From: an uncultured Christensenellaceae bacterium
Lineage (GTDB): Bacteria; Bacillota; Clostridia; Christensenellales; Borkfalkiaceae
Assembly (NCBI GenBank): GCA_910587825.1
Contig: CAJUNJ010000001.1
Location: 154,406-218,405, forward strand
DNA: 64,000 bases
Direction of reading: 5' to 3'
Each line of letters begins with the position of its first letter. The stretch's first letter is position 1. The position numbers and the translations under genes were made by a program. Below, in pieces: positions 60,100 through 64,000 of this stretch. A model generated the notes under the pieces. The model made no database searches. It was not told the DNA's origin and was given only the letters and a program-made list of their open reading frames with translations.

Positions 60100-60851
60100 A
60101 ATCTTATCTCCGTTTTATTGTTTTTTAACTGCCTTTTAAGCTCTTTAATGTCTATTTCGCCGAAGTGAAAGACCGAAGCGCCCAACGCCGCGTCGACTTC
60201 AACACTGTTGAAAAGTTTTATAAAATCTTCTATACAGCCCGCCCCGCCGCTTGCCACTACGGGGATTTTAACGGCGTCTGCTATTGCTTTAAGCATTTCT
60301 ATATCGAACCCGCGCTTCACACCGTCGGTGTCTATGCTGTTTACTACTATTTCGCCCGCACCGCAGCCTTGGGCAAACTTTGCCCACTCTACGGCGTCCC
60401 TGCCCGTATCCGTCCTTCCGCCGTGCGCGAATACCGTAAACCTGCCGCCGACGCGTTTTACGTCCATAGACAGCACTACGCACTGGTTGCCGTAAACCTT
60501 TGCCGCTTCGCCTATAATTTCGGGACGGCGGAGCGCGCCCGTGTTGACGCTTACTTTATCCGCACCGCAATTCAACACCCTTTCGAAGTCTTCAAGCGTG
60601 TTTATTCCCCCGCCGACGGTTAAAGGTATAAAAACCTTTTTTGCAACCCTTTCAAGTATGTCCGTAAAAAGCATACGCCCTTCGTTGCTTGCGGTAATAT
60701 CGTAGAAAACAAGTTCATCCGCACCGCCGTCCGAATATTTTGCGGCAAGCGCGACGGGGTCGTCAACATCGTTTATGCAGGTAAAATTTTTGCCCTTTAC
60801 TACCCTGCCGTCTTTTACGTCGAGGCAGGGTACAATTCTCTTTGCAAGCAT
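60096..60851 (-). CDS. hisF: Imidazole glycerol phosphate synthase, cyclase subunit
   Basis: A 251-residue TIM barrel. The two catalytic Asp residues lie in VPCLDVKDGRVVKG and LSMDVKRVGGRF. The phosphate loops LTVGGGINTLEDF and VVASGGAGCIEDF are in the expected places. It takes the ammonia released by HisH and PRFAR to make imidazole glycerol phosphate and AICAR. hisA lies 1 nt upstream. Confidence 0.96.
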   Translation of the reverse strand: MLAKRIVPCLDVKDGRVVKGKNFTCINDVDDPVALAAKYSDGGADELVFYDITASNEGRMLFTDILERVAKKVFIPLTVGGGINTLEDFERVLNCGADKVSVNTGALRRPEIIGEAAKVYGNQCVVLSMDVKRVGGRFTVFAHGGRTDTGRDAVEWAKFAQGCGAGEIVVNSIDTDGVKRGFDIEMLKAIADAVKIPVVASGGAGCIEDFIKLFNSVEVDAALGASVFHFGEIDIKELKRQLKNNKTEIRL

Positions 60852-60852
60852 A

Positions 60853-61569
60853 TCAATTCTCCGCTACGTCTATCGCGCTTTTTAATTCTAACCTGCCCTC
60901 GTAAAGGCTTTTACCCAAAATTACGCCATATACGCCTATTTGCTTTAATACGCGAAGTTCGCCCAAAGAAGCCACCCCGCCCGACGCGGTTATTTTAAGA
61001 CCTTCTATTTTCATAAGTCTTTCATAAGCGTCCAAATCAGTGCCGGAAAGCGTGCCGTCGCGTGAAATATCGGTGTAAATAACGTTTTCGACGCCGGCTT
61101 CTGCAAGACGTTTACAGAAATCAAAGGAATTTATATCCGTGACTTCGCGCCAGCCGGATACCGCAACTTTTCCGCCGAGCGAGTCAACGCCGACCGCAAC
61201 CCTGCTTCCGTAATTTTTTACGGCGCTTTCGGCAAACCCGAAATTGCACACCGCCGCAGTGCCTATTATTACCCTTCCGGCGCCCGCAGAAAGATAGCAA
61301 TCTATCTGTGCAAAGCTTCTTATTCCTCCGCCGACTTCGACAAAGCAACCCGAATTATCGATTATATCCTTTATGCTGTCAGCATTGTCGGCTTTACCGC
61401 TTTTCGCACCGTCCAAGTCTACCGCGTGTATAAATTTTGCGCCCTGCGCCGAAAAAGCCGAAGCAACCTTTCCGCAGTCGTCGGAATAACTTTTTGCCGT
61501 ATCGTAGTCGCCCTTATACAGGCGGACTACCTGCGAATTTAAAATATCTATTGCGGGAAATATAAACAT
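60853..61569 (-). CDS. hisA: ProFAR isomerase
   Basis: A 238-residue TIM barrel, isomerising ProFAR to PRFAR. Catalytic Asp residues are in FPAIDILNSQVVRLYKGDYD and VAVGVDSLGGKVAVSGW. Phosphate loops are EVGGGIRSFAQID and ITASGGVASLGEL. It lies between hisH and hisF with 1-nt gaps on both sides. Confidence 0.96.
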   Translation of the reverse strand: MFIFPAIDILNSQVVRLYKGDYDTAKSYSDDCGKVASAFSAQGAKFIHAVDLDGAKSGKADNADSIKDIIDNSGCFVEVGGGIRSFAQIDCYLSAGAGRVIIGTAAVCNFGFAESAVKNYGSRVAVGVDSLGGKVAVSGWREVTDINSFDFCKRLAEAGVENVIYTDISRDGTLSGTDLDAYERLMKIEGLKITASGGVASLGELRVLKQIGVYGVILGKSLYEGRLELKSAIDVAEN

Positions 61570-61570
61570 A

Positions 61571-62170
61571 TCAAAGCTCCGTAAATCCTTTAAGTAATCT
61601 CAGTCCGACGTCACCGCTCTTTTCGGGATGGAACTGGGTACCGTACACGTTATCCCTGCCGACGGCGGAACAAACAGTCGTTCCGTATTCGCAGGTTGCT
61701 ATTACGCTTTTGCAGTTTTTTGCGTGAAAAGAATGGACGAAATAGACGTATTCACCTTCCCCGACGTACCTGAAAAGTTTGTCCTTCCGAATAAATTGCA
61801 GACTGTTCCAGCCCATATGCGGAATTTTAAGACAAGTGTCTTCCGACAGCGGTTTTACTTGCCCTTCGAGCAGGTTGAGCCCCGACCGCTCGCCGTATTC
61901 AAAGCTCTTTTCAAACAGTAACTGCATACCGAGACATATGCCCAACAGCGGCAAACCTTTCTTTGCAAACATTTTTATCGCATCAGCCATACCGCTATTT
62001 TCAAGCTTATCCGCGGCGTTTTTAAACGCCCCGACCCCGGGAAGAATTATCCTGTCGCAGGCGGACACGTCACCTGCCCGCGTAACCACACGCGCCCGTT
62101 CGCCGATAGCGTTTAACGAGCTTATAAGGGAAAAGATATTCCCGCAACCGTAATCGATTATGCCCGTCAT
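61571..62170 (-). CDS. hisH: Imidazole glycerol phosphate synthase, glutaminase subunit
   Basis: A 199-residue class I glutamine amidotransferase supplying ammonia to HisF. The nucleophile Cys is in LLGICLGMQLLFEKS, and the His-Glu pair is in GTQFHPEKSG. ATG 62170 is chosen because the family begins MTGIIDYGCGN and TAATG overlaps the hisB stop; a longer reading would run inside hisB. Confidence 0.95.
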   Translation of the reverse strand: MTGIIDYGCGNIFSLISSLNAIGERARVVTRAGDVSACDRIILPGVGAFKNAADKLENSGMADAIKMFAKKGLPLLGICLGMQLLFEKSFEYGERSGLNLLEGQVKPLSEDTCLKIPHMGWNSLQFIRKDKLFRYVGEGEYVYFVHSFHAKNCKSVIATCEYGTTVCSAVGRDNVYGTQFHPEKSGDVGLRLLKGFTEL

Positions 62171-62784
62171 TACAGTACGCCTTTGCTTGACGGCACGCCG
62201 ACGCCTACCACTTCGACGGCGTTTCTCATTACCCGCGCAAACGCCTTGAAAACACACTCTATTATGTGGTGGGTATTTTTGCCGTAAAGCTGTTTGAAGT
62301 GAAGTGTTATACCGCTTTCCCTTACGAATGCGGTAAAAAATTCTTCTACGAGTTCCGCGTCGAAAAGTCCGACTTTGGCAACCGTAATTTCGTCTTCGCC
62401 GTCGTATACCTTTGCAGAAGGAATAGCAACGTCGAAGTTAAGATACCCACGCCCGCTTACGTCTGCGGCGCAGAGGACAAGCGCTTCGTCCATAGGCAAA
62501 ATTATATCCGCATAGCGTGCGATGCCCTGCTTTCCGCCGAGAGCGGTTTTAAATGCCTGACCCATAACTATACCGACGTCTTCTACCGTGTGGTGAAAAT
62601 CAACGTCAGTATCTCCTTGACACACAACCGAAAAGCCGAAGCCGGAGTGTAATTTGAAAAGTTGCAGCATATGGTTTAAAAAACCGCAACCCGTGTCTAT
62701 CTCTCCGCCTACCTCACCGTCAAGACTTAAAGAGAGTTTTATGTCCGTTTCGGCGGTTTTTCTTAATATTTCAGACTTTCTCAT
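62170..62784 (-). CDS. hisB: Imidazoleglycerol-phosphate dehydratase
   Basis: A 204-residue monofunctional IGPD. The manganese-binding motifs DVDFHHTVEDVGIVMGQAF and the second equivalent LHFKQLYGKNTHHIIECVFK are visible. There is no fused phosphatase domain, so histidinol-phosphate phosphatase must be encoded elsewhere. It overlaps hisC by 14 nt and hisH by one base. Confidence 0.96.
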   Translation of the reverse strand: MRKSEILRKTAETDIKLSLSLDGEVGGEIDTGCGFLNHMLQLFKLHSGFGFSVVCQGDTDVDFHHTVEDVGIVMGQAFKTALGGKQGIARYADIILPMDEALVLCAADVSGRGYLNFDVAIPSAKVYDGEDEITVAKVGLFDAELVEEFFTAFVRESGITLHFKQLYGKNTHHIIECVFKAFARVMRNAVEVVGVGVPSSKGVL

Positions 62785-63829
62785 TTAAAATTCCCTCCAA
62801 GGTTTTTAACAGTATATTTGTGTCCGCGTCCGTGCCGACTGTTATGCGGACAAAGTTTTTTATACGTTCTTCGTTGAAATGTCTTACCAAAATTCCGCGT
62901 TCTTTAAGCTTTATATAAAGTTCTTCTCCGCTGATTGAAACGTGTTCGGCAAGCACGAAATTTGCCGTTGACGGCAGACAGGAAAAGCCGAGTTCTTTAA
63001 GTCCGTTTATAAGCCTTTTGCGTGTTTTGATTATCTTTGCCTTGCATTCGCCGAAATATTGCGTATCCTTTACGGCAAAGGTTGCAATACGGGCGGAAAG
63101 CGAGTTTACGTTGTACGGATTGAAAGAATATTTAACCTGTTTAAGCCCGCGTATAAGCCCTTCGTCCGCGACGGCAAACCCCACCCTTGCGCCCGCAAGC
63201 GAACGGGATTTTGAAAATGTCTGCACGACGATAAGATTTTTATATTTATCAATCAAACTTACCGCGCTCTCCCCGCCGAAATCTATGTACGCTTCGTCGA
63301 TAACGACGACGTTATTCGGGTTGTTTTTCAGTATTTTTCCGATTTCGGCAAGAGGCAGATATATGCCCGTCTGGGCGTTGGGGTTTGCAAGAAATATTGT
63401 TTTACCGCAGTTGAAGTAATCTTCCGCACGTACGGTAAAATCAGGGGCAAGCCCGATTATATCGTAATTCACGCCGAACAGACCTGCAAACACCCTGTAA
63501 AAGCCGTAGGTCACGTCGGGAAAGACCGCGCCGCAGTCGCAAAACCCCGCAAAGCAAAACGCCAAAACTTCATCAGAGCCGTTTGCCGTCAGAACGTTCC
63601 GTTTTTCGACGCCGTAAAATTCGGCAATCGCACTGCACAGCTTACGGCATTCGGGGTCACTGTACAGCCTTAAATTTTCCACGTCCTCCACCCCCATATT
63701 AATTACGGCATAGCGCGAAGGAGTATACGGGTTTTCGTTTGTATTAAGCTTGATATAACCGCCGTCCGACGGCTGTTCGCCCGGTTGGTATGCGGTTAAG
63801 TTTTTAAGCCTCGCGTTTAAATAGTTCAT
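62771..63829 (-). CDS. hisC: Histidinol-phosphate aminotransferase
   Basis: A 352-residue fold-type I PLP enzyme. The PLP lysine is in VVQTFSKSRSLAGARVGFA. VVIDEAYIDFGGESAV holds the Asp contacting the PLP ring, and LANPNAQTGIYLP the substrate loop. ATG 63829 overlaps the hisD stop (ATGA), so the two are coupled. Confidence 0.96.
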   Translation of the reverse strand: MNYLNARLKNLTAYQPGEQPSDGGYIKLNTNENPYTPSRYAVINMGVEDVENLRLYSDPECRKLCSAIAEFYGVEKRNVLTANGSDEVLAFCFAGFCDCGAVFPDVTYGFYRVFAGLFGVNYDIIGLAPDFTVRAEDYFNCGKTIFLANPNAQTGIYLPLAEIGKILKNNPNNVVVIDEAYIDFGGESAVSLIDKYKNLIVVQTFSKSRSLAGARVGFAVADEGLIRGLKQVKYSFNPYNVNSLSARIATFAVKDTQYFGECKAKIIKTRKRLINGLKELGFSCLPSTANFVLAEHVSISGEELYIKLKERGILVRHFNEERIKNFVRITVGTDADTNILLKTLEGILNEKV

Positions 63830-64000
63830 TTTTTTAATCTCACAGTCACGCTGTCCTCGTGCGCCGTAAGCCCTTCCGAATTTGCGAACGCGACGATGTC
63901 GTCTGCGCAGTCTTTAAGCGCCTTTGCCGAATAACGGACGTACTGGGTTATTTTAACGAAATCGTTTACGCCGAGCGGCGACGAGAACCGCGCCGAACCG
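63826..64000 (-). CDS. hisD: Histidinol dehydrogenase, C-terminal part (cut by window edge)
   Basis: The frame open to the window end reads GSARFSSPLGVNDFVKITQY, then VRYSAKALKDCADDIVAFAN and SEGLTAHEDSVTVRLKK, the C-terminal ~58 residues of histidinol dehydrogenase, with the zinc/substrate-binding His in TAHEDSV. The start lies beyond position 64000. It is upstream of hisC in the operon and performs the last two steps of histidine synthesis. Confidence 0.93.
   Translation of the reverse strand, partial: GSARFSSPLGVNDFVKITQYVRYSAKALKDCADDIVAFANSEGLTAHEDSVTVRLKK

Overview
This 64 kb window looks like chromosomal DNA of a Bacillota of the Clostridia type, probably gut-associated and uncultured. 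The signs are the McsA-McsB-ClpC protein quality-control cluster, a SpoVB-type flippase, a BclA-like collagen-repeat surface protein, a bile-salt-hydrolase-type enzyme, a split TauE/SafE transporter and strong AGGAG ribosome binding sites. These assignments rest on motif reading only. No alignment or database search was run. Most housekeeping genes lie on the minus strand in long overlapping operons.

Left part (1-14.4 kb). A GNAT acetyltransferase is followed by a decayed mobile-element scar: a long imperfect inverted repeat, a chimeric ORF and the frameshifted C-terminus of a large serine recombinase. Next come a choloylglycine hydrolase-family gene, a PadR/alpha-beta-hydrolase pair with a readable promoter-operator, and mcsA-mcsB-clpC without ctsR. 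A NifU-like gene and a GGGtGRT-family gene run divergently. The 3' end of the GGGtGRT gene is duplicated 2.8 kb downstream as a 70-bp direct repeat with three synonymous differences. Between the copies lies an AT-rich Rhs/HINT polymorphic-toxin tail with two immunity-type genes, much of it broken. I read this as an integrated island at an unfamiliar site.

Middle (14.4-38.6 kb). An RND/MMPL-type exporter and a 1238-residue GLUG-repeat surface protein form one operon next to a TetR regulator. Then come single-chain L-serine dehydratase, a ComEC with an eroded C-terminal domain, and a glycosyltransferase translationally coupled to a Thr-rich collagen-like protein. A tRNA-Thr(CGU) follows, with a 19-bp copy of its 3' end nearby. 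Then a polysaccharide deacetylase and a small phage-type (MuF-like) tip/immunity pair. The pyrimidine operon runs pyrB-pyrC-pyrF-pyrK-pyrD-ABC ATPase-ABC permease-pyrE and has a clear promoter and a leader terminator.

Right part (38.6-64 kb). A metallophosphoesterase, a Cys-rich hypothetical, a LysM protein and a flippase lead into the split TauE pair and a 1399-residue surface lipoprotein. Then come an rRNA m5C methyltransferase, a DEDDh exonuclease, serS and a CtpE-like P-type ATPase. A Vat-type acetyltransferase sits between perfect 18-bp inverted repeats. gyrB-gyrA and a histidine operon (hisD-C-B-H-A-F-IE, hisD cut by the window edge) finish the window.

The most unusual signals are: the island at the GGGtGRT gene and its decaying toxin cassettes; the inverted repeat beside the recombinase scar; the Vat cassette with inverted-repeat ends; an intrinsic terminator whose U-tract touches a start codon; and several genes whose consensus -10 box lies only 6-10 nt before ATG, which suggests leaderless mRNAs.
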